From positions 1-64,000 of the forward strand of contig JAURZE010000014.1 in the NCBI GenBank assembly GCA_030653545.1: a stretch of 64,000 bases of DNA. Reading direction: 5' to 3'. Of the stretch, positions 8,299-17,131 are shown piece by piece. Both the position numbers and the translations under genes were made by a program. The DNA is from Nitrospira sp. GTDB lineage: Bacteria; Nitrospirota; Nitrospiria; Nitrospirales; Nitrospiraceae. Numbering within the stretch: position 1 is the stretch's first letter; each line of letters starts with the position of its first letter. The notes under the pieces are model-generated. The model saw only the letters and a program-made list of their open reading frames with translations. It had not been told where the DNA came from and did not search any database.

Positions 8299-9000
8299 CT
8301 ATCGATGGGAAGCGGCGTGAGAGGTGATTGTGGCGGCCGGCTGCCCCGCGGTCCGCAGCGCTGCAATGGTGCCGGCATAGTCTCGGCTCGCAAAAATCGC
8401 CGAGCCGGCGACCAGGACGTCGGCTCCCGCCGCGATGATCTGCGCGGCATTGTCCGGTTTCACTCCGCCGTCGACTTCGAGCAACGCCCGGCTTTGGAGA
8501 CGATCCAACATCTCCCGAATTGAGGCAATCTTCTTCAATACGGACGGAATGAACTTCTGCCCGCCGAATCCTGGATTGACCGACATGACGAGCACCAGAT
8601 CGACGTCGGCTAAAATCTCCTGCAGGACACTGACCGGCGTCGCAGGATTGAGCGTCACGCCAGCCTTGACCCCACGCTCCTTGATCGATTGAATTGTCCG
8701 ATGGAGATGAGGGCAGGCTTCGACGTGCACCGTGATGTAATCGGCTCCGGCCGTCACAAACTCCGGAATGAACGCATCGGCATTGGTAATCATCAGATGC
8801 ACATCGAGCGGCACTTTAGCGACCTTCTTGATCGACTCGACGACCGGAGGACCGATCGTGAGGTTCGGCACAAAGTGTCCGTCCATCACATCGATATGAA
8901 GGAGATCCGCGCCGGCTCGTTCCACAGCCGCAATCTCATCAGCCAGACGCACGAAATCAGCTGCGAGAATCGAGGGGGCAATCAATACCGGACTACTCAT
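8299..9000 (-). CDS. rpe: Ribulose-phosphate 3-epimerase
   Basis: Interconverts ribulose-5-phosphate and xylulose-5-phosphate in the pentose phosphate or Calvin cycle. The 233-aa TIM barrel begins SSPVLIAPSILAADF and has HIDVMDGHFVPN, DVHLMI, VNPGFGGQKF and LEVDGGV, covering the metal-binding His/Asp residues and the phosphate site. The ATG at 9000 overlaps the rsmB stop in an ATGA, which suggests translational coupling and decides the start over a longer upstream frame. Operon order is fmt-rsmB-rpe-pheS-pheT. Confidence 0.96.
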   Translation of the reverse strand: MSSPVLIAPSILAADFVRLADEIAAVERAGADLLHIDVMDGHFVPNLTIGPPVVESIKKVAKVPLDVHLMITNADAFIPEFVTAGADYITVHVEACPHLHRTIQSIKERGVKAGVTLNPATPVSVLQEILADVDLVLVMSVNPGFGGQKFIPSVLKKIASIREMLDRLQSRALLEVDGGVKPDNAAQIIAAGADVLVAGSAIFASRDYAGTIAALRTAGQPAATITSHAASHR

Positions 9001-10424
9001 AACGACCCTTGCGTCTTTCTCAACCGGACGGCATAGAACCCGTCCATCCCGAGGGTATTTCCCATCGTGGACAACGCGCCCTGTGCCGTCACAAACGGAC
9101 GGGCAGGAGCGGGAATCCACGGCAGAATGGACTCGCGAGCACAATCGGCGTGGTCCTGGCAAAACCGGATAATGACGGCTTCAGTCTCTTCCGGTTCTGT
9201 CGAGCAGGTACTATAGACCAGCACCCCGCCAGGCCGCAAGACAGTGAACGCCCGTTCGAGAATCTCTCCCTGTAAAACTTGATGGCGGGCGAACATCCCG
9301 ACATCTTTTTTCCCCTTCGCATCAGGGTGTCGACGCAGTACACCAATGCCACTGCAAGGAGCATCGACCAAGATGCGATCGAAGACACCGAGCGGTGGGA
9401 GCTGTGTCTCTATCTTCTGGCAAGGGGCAATCATGCCAAGCTCTCTCGCATCTCCCACAACCGGAGAAATGATCGCCACACCAAGCCGCTGGCAGTTCTC
9501 TTTCAATACCTGTAGTCGCACGGCGTGACGGTCCATTGCTACGATCTGACCACGATTCGACATCAGCTCGGCGAGATGCGTCGCCTTTCCTCCAGGGGCC
9601 GCACAAACATCGAGAAGACGCTCGTCCGGATGTGGATCCAATAGAGGTGGAACGAGTTGCGCGGCTTCGTCTTCGACATAGAACACTCCGTCTTGAAACC
9701 CCGGGATCGTAGTGACGGCCCGTCCCTCTTCGAGCATCACCCCGACGGGGCTGACAGTTGTCGGACGGGCGGCAATCCCCGCGCCGACGAGCTGCGCAAG
9801 AAACGCGTCACGGGTCACTCGCTGACGATTCACCCGCAGCGTCAGAACTGGAACGGCACTCACGCTCTGACAGGCAGCTTCCGCCCTTTCAATCCCCATG
9901 TGTTCGACCCATCGAGTACAGAGCCACTGGGGTACCGCGTAGCGGATCGAGAGTGCCAAAGCCGGCTCTGGGTGGAGCCCGGGGAACGGCCGTTCCGGCA
10001 AACGGATCACGGTTCGTAGCACGGCATTCACGAGGCCGCTCCAATCCCTCCCAAGCTGGGCCTTGTTGGCCTTGGCCAGATTCACGGATTCATTCACGGC
10101 TGCAGAGGCCGGCACACGATCCATGTAAGCCAACTGATACATCCCCATGCGCAGAAGCATCTGCACCATCAGCGGGAGTCGCGGCAAGGGTTTCTTCAGT
10201 GCGGGCTCCAAACGCCAATCAAGCGTCTCCTGGCGGCGCAACACTCCATAGACTAATTCCATGGCGAAGGCGCGATCACGCCCATCCATCGCTTGTCGAT
10301 CCCACAAGCGATTGCAGACCTCATCGAGTGGGTCGCCTGATTTGGACTGGGTCAACAAGGCCACCAGCGCGCGGGCCCTGGCGGAAGGAGAGGCGGACTG
10401 CATTGAGACAGGAGGAGAAGACAT
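8997..10424 (-). CDS. rsmB: 16S rRNA (cytosine-967-C5)-methyltransferase (RsmB/Sun family)
   Basis: Methylates C5 of a cytosine in 16S rRNA using S-adenosylmethionine. The N-terminal NusB-like domain covers about residues 1-150 (ELVYGVLRRQETLDW, NAVLRT). The C-terminal Rossmann fold has LLDVCAAPGGKATHLAEL, LVDAPCSGIGVLRRHPD and VYSTCSTEPEE, holding the two Cys residues typical of RNA m5C methyltransferases. The ATG at 10424 gives 475 aa. A longer frame starts at 10478 inside fmt. Even this start overlaps nothing important: fmt ends at 10436. It sits between fmt and rpe, a common bacterial arrangement. Confidence 0.93.
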   Translation of the reverse strand: MSSPPVSMQSASPSARARALVALLTQSKSGDPLDEVCNRLWDRQAMDGRDRAFAMELVYGVLRRQETLDWRLEPALKKPLPRLPLMVQMLLRMGMYQLAYMDRVPASAAVNESVNLAKANKAQLGRDWSGLVNAVLRTVIRLPERPFPGLHPEPALALSIRYAVPQWLCTRWVEHMGIERAEAACQSVSAVPVLTLRVNRQRVTRDAFLAQLVGAGIAARPTTVSPVGVMLEEGRAVTTIPGFQDGVFYVEDEAAQLVPPLLDPHPDERLLDVCAAPGGKATHLAELMSNRGQIVAMDRHAVRLQVLKENCQRLGVAIISPVVGDARELGMIAPCQKIETQLPPLGVFDRILVDAPCSGIGVLRRHPDAKGKKDVGMFARHQVLQGEILERAFTVLRPGGVLVYSTCSTEPEETEAVIIRFCQDHADCARESILPWIPAPARPFVTAQGALSTMGNTLGMDGFYAVRLRKTQGSL

Positions 10425-10435
10425 GGCGTGTCCGA

Positions 10436-11395
10436 TCACGCCGGTGGTTCTGACGGCGGCGGCTCTGCGTCGAAACATTGGCCTGCGCTCACGCGATGCC
10501 CCGCCAAATACTGCGCCACAGTGAGTCGTTTACTATTGGACGGTTGAATCTCTCTCAGGGCTACCACCCCGTCTCCCGTCGCGATTTGGATAGACTGCTT
10601 CGTCACCTCGATGATGGTGCCGGGGGCAACATCGGGCTTCCCCGGACTCTGATTTACGGCCCACACCATCCATCGTTCACCACCGATATGCGTATACGCA
10701 CCGGGCCAGGGAGAAAGACCGCGGACACGATTGGCAATGTTGCTCGCACTCGTTGCCCAGTCAATCACCCCGTCTTTTTTCTTCAAGGGCGGGGCCAAGG
10801 TGGCCAAAGCATGATTCTGCGGCTGCGGCGTAATGGTTCCCGCCTTGAGCCTCGCAATTGTCTTCACCAGCAAACTTCCTCCGAGTACGGCGAGGCGCGG
10901 CGCCAGCGTTCCCGATGTGTCTTCAGGGAAAATCGGCAGTGACTCCTGCAAGAGCATGGCGCCTGTATCCATCCCCTCATCCATCAGCATGGTAGTGATG
11001 CCGGTCTCGGTCTCACCGTTGATCACCGCCCATTGCACTGGCGCCGCTCCGCGATATTTCGGCAGTAGCGAGCCATGTACATTCACGCAACCCACCGGCG
11101 GCAAGGTAAGGATCGGGCTATGGAGAATTCGTCCATAGGCCGTGACAGCGATCAGATCGGGCTTCCAGGCTGCGAGGGCCGTGAGAAACTCAGGCACTCT
11201 GATTTTCACAGGCTGGAGAAAAGGTATGCCTTCTCGTTGCGCAAGGAGCTTGATCGGAGGCGGAGTCAAGACTTGGCCGCGCCCTTTAGGACGATCAGGT
11301 TGCGTGACAATGCCTACGACCTGGTCATCAGACTTCAGCAGCGCCTCAAGTGAAGGGATGGCAAATTCTGGCGTGCCCATAAAGACAATACGCAT
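10436..11395 (-). CDS. fmt: Methionyl-tRNA formyltransferase
   Basis: Formylates Met-tRNA-fMet using 10-formyl-tetrahydrofolate before translation initiation. The 319-aa length is normal. The protein starts MRIVFMGTPEFA and has the formyltransferase signature NVHGSLLPKYRGAAP with catalytic Asn and His, then MDEGMDTG with the catalytic Asp, and a C-terminal OB-like domain. The usual neighbour def (peptide deformylase) is absent. Its substrate tRNA gene begins 86 bp away on the opposite strand, so the two are divergent. Confidence 0.97.
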   Translation of the reverse strand: MRIVFMGTPEFAIPSLEALLKSDDQVVGIVTQPDRPKGRGQVLTPPPIKLLAQREGIPFLQPVKIRVPEFLTALAAWKPDLIAVTAYGRILHSPILTLPPVGCVNVHGSLLPKYRGAAPVQWAVINGETETGITTMLMDEGMDTGAMLLQESLPIFPEDTSGTLAPRLAVLGGSLLVKTIARLKAGTITPQPQNHALATLAPPLKKKDGVIDWATSASNIANRVRGLSPWPGAYTHIGGERWMVWAVNQSPGKPDVAPGTIIEVTKQSIQIATGDGVVALREIQPSNSKRLTVAQYLAGHRVSAGQCFDAEPPPSEPPA

Positions 11396-11480
11396 GCTAT
11401 GCCTTTAACATCGCCCTGCACTGAATGCAACGGGCGCAACTCAGCTTGACTTGCCGTTCAACGCTTTGTTAGTCTCCACC

Positions 11481-11558
<78 letters not shown>

Positions 11559-11574
11559 ACAAACCTCTTCCAAT

Positions 11575-12675
11575 TCAACAGCTTACCAGAGATTCTCTCC
11601 CTGCTTCCGACACAGTGAAATTAGCCGATTGTGCTAAAACTGTGCTAACTCCGTCCGGAACCCGATCAAGAATCTCGATGCCAGCGCGTAAACTCTCCGG
11701 ATGGTGATGCGCATATCGCATGACCATCGAAATTGTTTTCCACCGCCCAAGCTTTTGCACGGTGTAGATGTCGCACCCGGCTTGCACGAGTCGAGTGGCA
11801 AAGGTATGGCGCAGATCATGAAACCGGAATCGTTTCACCTCTGCCTTTCTCATGGCCGGATAAAAGACACGCAGGAGATCCCGTGCGTCCATTCGGTTCC
11901 CGGCCCCGTTGAAGAAGACATAATCCGTCTTGAGCGATCGGACTTTCACCCTGGCTTTGAGTACCTCCAGCGTCTTTGCATTCACTGGAAGCGTATCTCT
12001 GCCTCCGTTCTTTTGTTCCAGCAGAGTAATGGTTCTCCTGAACAGATCCACGTTGCACCATTGAAGGTTCAGAATTTCACTCTGCCGAAATCCCGTGTTG
12101 ACCGCGAAGAGAATGATCTCTTGTAGCCACACAGGAGAGGCCGCTAAGAGACGCTGTTCTTCTTCTGCGGACAGCCATCGCTCAATCAGATTCCGCACTT
12201 TCTCCTTCGAGACCCGCTGCACCGGATTGTCCGCCACCCATTCCCATTCCTTTACCGCGAGCTGAAAGGCATGGCCTAAGAGCGTCAGTTCATTGTTGAT
12301 CGTCTTAGCCGCGGCACCGTCAGCCCGTCGCTTCGCCTTGTGCGCTGCTAAAAGAGAAGGTCGCACTTCCTTCAACGTCAAATCCCCGAAGACCCGGATC
12401 AGTGACTGAACGCGAGACTTGTCACATCTGTGTGTCGTGGGGGCTCTATTGCAAGCCGAGTGATCTCTCAGATATCGCTCCAAGAGTTCTTTCACGGTCT
12501 TGTCAGCCCCGGCTTCAGGCGGATACCACTTGCCCTCAGCGATCTGGACCATCACCTTGTGATAAATCTTCTCCGCCAGCTTCTTATCCGTGACTTCCGT
12601 GGATCTCCTGATTTGCTTCCCTTGATAGGGAAAACCCATCCACCAGACGCGGCCTCGCCGAAACAGAGCCATCAT
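11575..12675 (-). CDS. Tyrosine-type site-specific integrase of the island
   Basis: Catalyses integration and excision at the tRNA-fMet att site (inferred from position). The 366-aa protein has an N-terminal arm-binding-like domain (VWWMGFPYQGKQIRRST), a SAM-like core-binding domain in the middle, and a catalytic domain. The latter has Arg in NTGFRQSEILNLQW, Lys in EQKNGGRDTLPV, HDLRHTFATRL, LGRWKT (Trp in place of the second His, as in many phage integrases) and the nucleophile Tyr in MRYAHH. AAGGAGG precedes the ATG. Start and upstream stop overlap as TAATG, so it is coupled to the AlpA-like gene. One copy of the 19-bp bipartite motif lies inside its 3' end. Confidence 0.95.
   Translation of the reverse strand: MMALFRRGRVWWMGFPYQGKQIRRSTEVTDKKLAEKIYHKVMVQIAEGKWYPPEAGADKTVKELLERYLRDHSACNRAPTTHRCDKSRVQSLIRVFGDLTLKEVRPSLLAAHKAKRRADGAAAKTINNELTLLGHAFQLAVKEWEWVADNPVQRVSKEKVRNLIERWLSAEEEQRLLAASPVWLQEIILFAVNTGFRQSEILNLQWCNVDLFRRTITLLEQKNGGRDTLPVNAKTLEVLKARVKVRSLKTDYVFFNGAGNRMDARDLLRVFYPAMRKAEVKRFRFHDLRHTFATRLVQAGCDIYTVQKLGRWKTISMVMRYAHHHPESLRAGIEILDRVPDGVSTVLAQSANFTVSEAGRESLVSC
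11630..11648 (+). repeat. Bipartite motif copy 1 (putative integrase arm site)
   Basis: TGTGCTAAAACTGTGCTAA contains two TGTGCTAA units 11 bp apart, about one helical turn. It lies 72 bp inside attL, within the 3' end of the integrase gene. Near-identical copies are at 14938-14956 (reverse) and 19901-19919. The function as integrase arm site is inferred. Confidence 0.6.
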
Positions 12676-13022
12676 TAACCTCCTTGCTTGGCCCTGATTT
12701 CGTCTGGTTTCTCGCAGGCGGGAGTATAGACCTGGCGTTTTGCGGCTTCAATCAGTTGATCCAGATCGCGGGTCGGTTGGCAGGGGAATGGTGGGACCGC
12801 TGGGATCTTGCTGGGCTCAAATGAATGCAGCCAGGCAGTGATGGCGTCCGGGTCAAACCGGATCAATCCATGAATCTTCCGACAAGGAATCTTGCCCTGC
12901 GCCGCCCAGAGGTACAGCGTAGACGGCTTGATATTGAGCCAGGTTGAGAGATCTTTAATTGTGAGTAGCATCTTGAGCCCTTCGTCGGGGGAGTCTTCCG
13001 ACACCCCCGCACCCCCTGTCAC
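12675..13022 (-). CDS. AlpA-like MerR-fold DNA-binding protein (putative excisionase)
   Basis: A small protein with a winged-helix/MerR-type domain: LLTIKDLSTWLNIKPSTLYLW followed by GKIPCRKIHGLIRFDPDAITAWL. This is the typical pattern of excisionase/AlpA-family proteins, which control excision in integrated elements. GTG at 13022 overlaps the rep stop as GTGA and gives 115 aa. An ATG at 12971 gives 98 aa, starts right at the HTH, and could be the true start. It ends overlapping the integrase start. Role in excision is inferred from family and position. Confidence 0.8.
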   Translation of the reverse strand: MTGGAGVSEDSPDEGLKMLLTIKDLSTWLNIKPSTLYLWAAQGKIPCRKIHGLIRFDPDAITAWLHSFEPSKIPAVPPFPCQPTRDLDQLIEAAKRQVYTPACEKPDEIRAKQGG

Positions 13023-14026
13023 GGTGCGCCCGCGTCGCCGCCGGCGTCCTTTATGGAATTCGATGAGTTCTTGTTTTTCAGCAGCCCCCGATGCTTATCT
13101 TTCCATCGGCGCTTGCCCGCGAGAATTTGCCGCTCCAACCAGGCGTGTCCCTCGGGATCGGCCTCATAGATGACGGCTAACATAGGCGCGACAGACTGAC
13201 TCACCCAGCGCTTCACTTTGAGGAGGGTCTGCGCATCTTTCTCCACGACCAAGCGACCCTTCTTCAAGCCGTCGGTGAGCTGCACCCACCACTCCAGGAG
13301 CGGTGCCCGATATCGAGACTCATCCTCTTCCTCTCGGCTGGTGTCTCGGAAATCGACATAGCCCCGCAGGACTCCGACCATGAATTCCAACCAGTCCGCT
13401 TCTTCGAGATACGATAAGACCTGGCCGCAGACCTGCGCCCGCTCCTGTTTCAACTCCAATTCCCACCGGATGCCATACTCCTGCCAGTCCTCCCGTTGTT
13501 TGGCCTGACTCTCCAGACGTTTGTCATAGACCCGGAGCTTGGTTTGACTCTGCGGACTCCCGAAGTAGATGGTTTCCCCGCTTGCGGTGCCGGTATGGAT
13601 CAACGCTGAGGAGATCCGCTGGATCTGGCGAGCCCGCGTCACGCATTGCCCGGCCTCCACGGCGTGGCTGATGGTCGCGAGGGGGACCAGGCTCGCGCGA
13701 TCATCCAAGGCGCAATCGAGGCGTGTCAGATGGCCTTGTTGCGCTAAGATCCATTGGATGACTGTCCGGACCTTGCCAGCCTCCCAAGGGGCGACGATCC
13801 CGGCAGAGAGATCCACATGCACTTCGAGGGGATTCCGTGCCGCCCCGGTGCCCAGTTTGCCGATCCCTCGGTCTGATCCTGTCGTGATCCACGACACGGG
13901 ATAGCGCCGGAATCCGCTCTCGCTCTGAATCCAATCGCCTCCCAGCACCTGGAGAACGTCTTGGAGCGAACAGGAGGGCAGCGTAAAGGCAAGCCAATCG
14001 ATGGTGAGGGTGAAGGGGGGACTCAT
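13019..14026 (-). CDS. Rep_trans-type replication initiation factor
   Basis: A 335-aa protein resembling the replication initiation factor family (Rep_trans) of rolling-circle plasmids and integrative elements, which nick the double-strand origin. Supporting segments are LTIDWLAFTLP at the N-terminus, LTRLDCALDD, and GETIYFGSPQSQTKLRVYDKR, where the GS..S...RVYDK pattern is the family hallmark. AGGAGG precedes the ATG at a proper distance. The stop overlaps the next gene as GTGA. It suggests the island can replicate as a circle after excision. The catalytic Tyr was not assigned with certainty. Confidence 0.82.
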   Translation of the reverse strand: MSPPFTLTIDWLAFTLPSCSLQDVLQVLGGDWIQSESGFRRYPVSWITTGSDRGIGKLGTGAARNPLEVHVDLSAGIVAPWEAGKVRTVIQWILAQQGHLTRLDCALDDRASLVPLATISHAVEAGQCVTRARQIQRISSALIHTGTASGETIYFGSPQSQTKLRVYDKRLESQAKQREDWQEYGIRWELELKQERAQVCGQVLSYLEEADWLEFMVGVLRGYVDFRDTSREEEDESRYRAPLLEWWVQLTDGLKKGRLVVEKDAQTLLKVKRWVSQSVAPMLAVIYEADPEGHAWLERQILAGKRRWKDKHRGLLKNKNSSNSIKDAGGDAGAP

Positions 14027-14031
14027 CGACT

Positions 14032-14343
14032 CTATAGACCTCCTGGAATGATCGCTGTGGTTTGCGCCCCCGTGTTACCAGTCCGGGGGCTGGGAGTTCC
14101 TGCGCGCGGTCGGCAGGTGCCGTCCGCGGCGCAGGCTTTTGTGCCATAGCGGGCTTCGGCGTTGCGTTGCATATAGCGGAGCACTTCGTCGAGATCGAAC
14201 CGGAGCGCAGTCTTCACGCGAATGGCTGGGATCTCACCCTTCCGGAATGCCCGGCGAATCGTGTCGGTACTGACCCCGATCAGCTCGGCTAATTCTTTGA
14301 TAGAGACACGGTGGTCGGGCTTCTGCTCGTTTCTATCGTTCAT
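14032..14343 (-). CDS. Second AlpA-like helix-turn-helix protein
   Basis: A 103-aa protein with a MerR-type DNA-binding domain: VSIKELAELIGVSTDTIRRA then GEIPAIRVKTALRFDLDEVLRYM. The C-terminal ~35 residues are Pro/Thr/Gly-rich and look unstructured. AGGAGG abuts the ATG at 14349 but is well spaced for the ATG at 14343, which is preferred. It is the first gene of the leftward rep/int operon and lies next to the 10-bp repeats at 14405-14434. Autoregulation through these repeats is plausible but unproven. Confidence 0.78.
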   Translation of the reverse strand: MNDRNEQKPDHRVSIKELAELIGVSTDTIRRAFRKGEIPAIRVKTALRFDLDEVLRYMQRNAEARYGTKACAADGTCRPRAGTPSPRTGNTGAQTTAIIPGGL

Positions 14344-14404
14344 ACTCATCCTCCTGTGTAAACTTGAGTCAGGCTACCCGACTGCCACCCTTCTGGGAAT
14401 TAAG

Positions 14405-14434
14405 CAGATGTAGTCAGATGTATCCAGATGTGCG
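14405..14434. repeat. Three 10-bp direct repeats (iteron-like)
   Basis: CAGATGT units begin at 14405, 14415 and 14425, so the spacing is exactly one helical turn. They lie about 60 bp upstream of the first gene of the rep/int operon. Likely a binding site for one of the AlpA-like proteins or for Rep; which is unknown. Confidence 0.6.
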
Positions 14435-14678
14435 CTGCAGTGATCATTCTGTCGAACTTCCCCAGCAACGGCCCCCGCTCGGCACCCTCACGACGGTAGA
14501 GCAGCGGGCCACCAAAAGAAATTAGGCAGGAAGGGACTAGAGAGGTCAGGAGTGGTCAGAAACGTCTTGAAGTTCTATCTCTCACGAACAAGGGATTGTG
14601 CGGCTAAGCTCGATAAAGTGGCAACTGGCTTGGTCCTGATCGAATGATGCCGATCAAGAATTCGATTGGGAGGAGGAA

Positions 14679-14849
14679 ATGGTCACCGAACAGAAAATAT
14701 TTCTTCTCACGTGTTTCCTAACAGAGAGAAGCTGCCGACGAGATAGGAGCCAGGATGTTCACTCGCGAGAAATACAGGGTACCCGTGAGCCCGTAACTAT
14801 CTTTGCCGTACGTTTTGAGGGTGAGTTCATTTCCGAAAACGAGGGCTGA
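14679..14849 (+). CDS. Candidate small protein (56 aa), unknown
   Basis: An ATG at 14679 is preceded by GGGAGGAGGAA, one of the best ribosome binding sites in the island, and opens a frame of 56 codons ending TGA. The product has no recognised motif and no obvious membrane segment. It runs opposite to all other island genes. Support is only the binding site and open frame, so it may be chance. Confidence 0.3.
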   Translation: MVTEQKIFLLTCFLTERSCRRDRSQDVHSREIQGTREPVTIFAVRFEGEFISENEG

Positions 14850-14937
14850 GGCAGCTTGCTTGGCCGTCTACCCGTAGGCTTGGAGAGTTTCTATGCAGTC
14901 GATTGACTCTGCTCAGTTCGATGGTTTGTGATGCTTT

Positions 14938-14956
14938 TTAGCACAATTTTAGCACA
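14938..14956 (-). repeat. Bipartite motif copy 2 (inside island, reverse orientation)
   Basis: On the minus strand it reads TGTGCTAAAATTGTGCTAA, one mismatch from copy 1. It lies in the gene-poor control region, about 590 bp upstream of the leftward operon. It may be an operator, or mark an older right end of the element before the secretion cargo was gained. Confidence 0.55.
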
Positions 14957-15307
14957 GTGATTGCTTATAGAATTTCGTATAGCCATTCGTCTTCATTCAC
15001 GCTATCGACTAGGTCCGATTAAGGATTCCCTCTTTCGCCATTCCCGCGGTGGCACCGGCTGCGGATCGGCCCACAATTCTTTTCGCGCCTCCAGAGTGTC
15101 CTGCTCCTAGCCACTCCAATACTGTTCGCGATGCGAGTGCTTACGTTAGTCTTGTGTTTCGATAATACACACACTGGCGAATTTGTTTGATAGGTAGAGA
15201 GAAATCTCTGACACACCGTCTCCCACATCCTGTCCAAACACGCCCAGTCAGTGTGATCGGCCAATTCCGGGGGGCCTTCGGTGCTCAGGTCTTGTGTCAA
15301 GATGCTG

Positions 15308-17131
15308 TTAAAAGAGATTCATCACGACTCCCATGTGGACTCCATGATCCTGAAGCGTATTCCCGGCGCTCGGCACATGGTTCAGTTGCTGCCCCCAATA
15401 GACTTCAAAGAGGGCTTTGTCGTTGGGCAGGATATTCCAGCGGAGACCGGCCCCCGCGCTGGCAAGCGTGTTAGGGAAGCTGGTGAGGGGAGCTGTCACG
15501 GCCGGGCGGTTGTCGCCCAAGTTCCAGCCGTGTGCGACGTCCACAAAGAGTGCAACCTGGACCATCGGTTCGCCGTTCGCCCACCGTAGCACCGGAAAGC
15601 GTGGCTCCACCGAAGCAGTGATCGAATTGTCGCGTAGGATGGTCACTTCTCGGTAGCCGCGCACCGTGTACCGCCCGCCGAGCGCCACCTGCTCAAGCGA
15701 AAACAACGGCGAGTTGGTAAATTGCAGATCCAGGCGGCCGAGGAGCTGCATACCGAACCCCTCATCACCGAACTGTTTGATAGCCTGCGCCTGGCCCAGC
15801 CAGGAGAAGAATTGTCCGTCCGGCGTGTCAGGGTTTGCATGAATAGTCGCGCCGAGAACATTAAGGCCCACACTAAATCGAGAGCGGAGGGCCAGCACGG
15901 TATCGAGCGTGCGGTGGGTCCAGTCCTGCGCGAAGCGGAGGGCCGAGACGGTGGCTGCCCCATTTTGAAAACCAGGAGACGAATTGAACGTCATTTGATC
16001 GCTCGTGCCCGCGAACAGAAAGCTTTGGGTGAAGAGATGCTCCCCGATGATCGAAAATGCTACCTCGTCGGTCACGGTCTTATAAATCGGCTGACGCAGG
16101 CTCATGCCGATGATCTCTGAGTCCGCCTTGATGTTCAGCGGAGTGAAGGGCTGTTCGACTAGCTTGAAGCCATAGCGCCGGTAGTAGGGGGAAAAGGTTG
16201 TCCCGTATCGGTTGACGGGGAGAGAGTAGGAAGCGTCCACGATCGGAAAGGCGCCGCTCGATTGGCCGTAGCTGAGACTGAGCTGGTCTCCATGGCCGGT
16301 GAGGTTATCGTTGGACAGCGTGCCAATCCCTCGGATTTCCCCGACCAACGGTGTCTGATAGTTGTTGACCTCTAGCGTGGCGTGAAACGGGTTCTTGTCC
16401 ACCACGCGCACGTTCAGGACGCTGTCGCCCTGCTGGTCACCAGGTCGCAGTTCGGCGTTTACACGCTCAATCCGCCGGTCCTGCTGAAGGAGTTGCAGCT
16501 GCTCCTGCAAGGGGTCGAGCGACACCGGCGTGCGGATACCGAGTTCCAGGCGGTCGCGGAGGTAAGAGGAACGGAACCAGCGGTTTCCTTCTACGTCGAT
16601 CCGCGTCAGCGTTCCTTCGATGATCTGCATCGTGATGACGCCTGACGAGACGTCCTGGTCTGGGATGATCGCACCGGAGGTCAGGTAGCCCTTATTGACG
16701 TAGAGCAGGGTGAGGGCTAGCCGGAGCCGTTCGAGATCCTCGGTCAGCACTGTCCGGTTTGTAAATGGGGCGGTCACCTCGGCGATCTCCGTGTCCGAAA
16801 AGGCGGTGTGGCCGATCACGCGCACGTCACGAACGAACACCCGTATCGTGCCAGGCGGTGTCGGCACCTCGGTCTCCGGTGGGAGCGGAACGATGGGAAG
16901 CATGAGGTTCGGAGGTGGGATGGGCCGCTGAAATTCCTCCTTGAGGGGCCCGTGCGGTTCGCCGGACCGTCCTGTTGGATCGATCGCAATCTGGGCAAAG
17001 GCTGAAGGAGATGCCGACACCATGACCAGCACGAATCCGGTGCAGCAGCAAAGTGTTCCCAGGACCCAGGGTGAGCGAATAGGCCCTGGCTCCCCAACGC
17101 GATGGGTCATGACTGAGAGCTCGCCGACCAA
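15308..17131 (-). CDS. Two-partner secretion outer-membrane transporter (TpsB, FhaC/ShlB family)
   Basis: A 607-aa protein that should export the TpsA partner across the outer membrane. It has an N-terminal signal segment (VLGTLCCCTGFVLVMVSASPSAFA), a Pro-rich linker, two POTRA-like domains (about 95-250: VFVRDVRVIGHTAFSD, VITMQIIEGTLTRIDVEGN), then a 16-stranded-type barrel with the conserved VRGYRE loop motif and a C-terminal Phe. An ATG at 17110 is an alternative start. It lies downstream of tpsA on the same strand, with the decayed tpsA 3' region in between. The frame is intact, so the transporter may still function. Confidence 0.9.
   Translation of the reverse strand: MVGELSVMTHRVGEPGPIRSPWVLGTLCCCTGFVLVMVSASPSAFAQIAIDPTGRSGEPHGPLKEEFQRPIPPPNLMLPIVPLPPETEVPTPPGTIRVFVRDVRVIGHTAFSDTEIAEVTAPFTNRTVLTEDLERLRLALTLLYVNKGYLTSGAIIPDQDVSSGVITMQIIEGTLTRIDVEGNRWFRSSYLRDRLELGIRTPVSLDPLQEQLQLLQQDRRIERVNAELRPGDQQGDSVLNVRVVDKNPFHATLEVNNYQTPLVGEIRGIGTLSNDNLTGHGDQLSLSYGQSSGAFPIVDASYSLPVNRYGTTFSPYYRRYGFKLVEQPFTPLNIKADSEIIGMSLRQPIYKTVTDEVAFSIIGEHLFTQSFLFAGTSDQMTFNSSPGFQNGAATVSALRFAQDWTHRTLDTVLALRSRFSVGLNVLGATIHANPDTPDGQFFSWLGQAQAIKQFGDEGFGMQLLGRLDLQFTNSPLFSLEQVALGGRYTVRGYREVTILRDNSITASVEPRFPVLRWANGEPMVQVALFVDVAHGWNLGDNRPAVTAPLTSFPNTLASAGAGLRWNILPNDKALFEVYWGQQLNHVPSAGNTLQDHGVHMGVVMNLF

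Larger units (their letters stand above)
14350..15307. other. Gene-poor control region of the island
   Basis: Nearly 1 kb between the divergent ends of the HTH operon start and the tpsB stop. It contains three 10-bp direct repeats (14405-14434), one copy of the 19-bp bipartite motif (14938-14956) and one small candidate ORF with a strong ribosome binding site (14679-14849). Promoters for the leftward operon and possibly the replication origin would be expected here. No long gene is supported. Confidence 0.55.

Noticed and set aside
8299-8450. Longer pheS start within rpe
   Set aside because: It would overlap rpe by about 150 bp and adds residues with no family similarity; GTG 8288 is more consistent.
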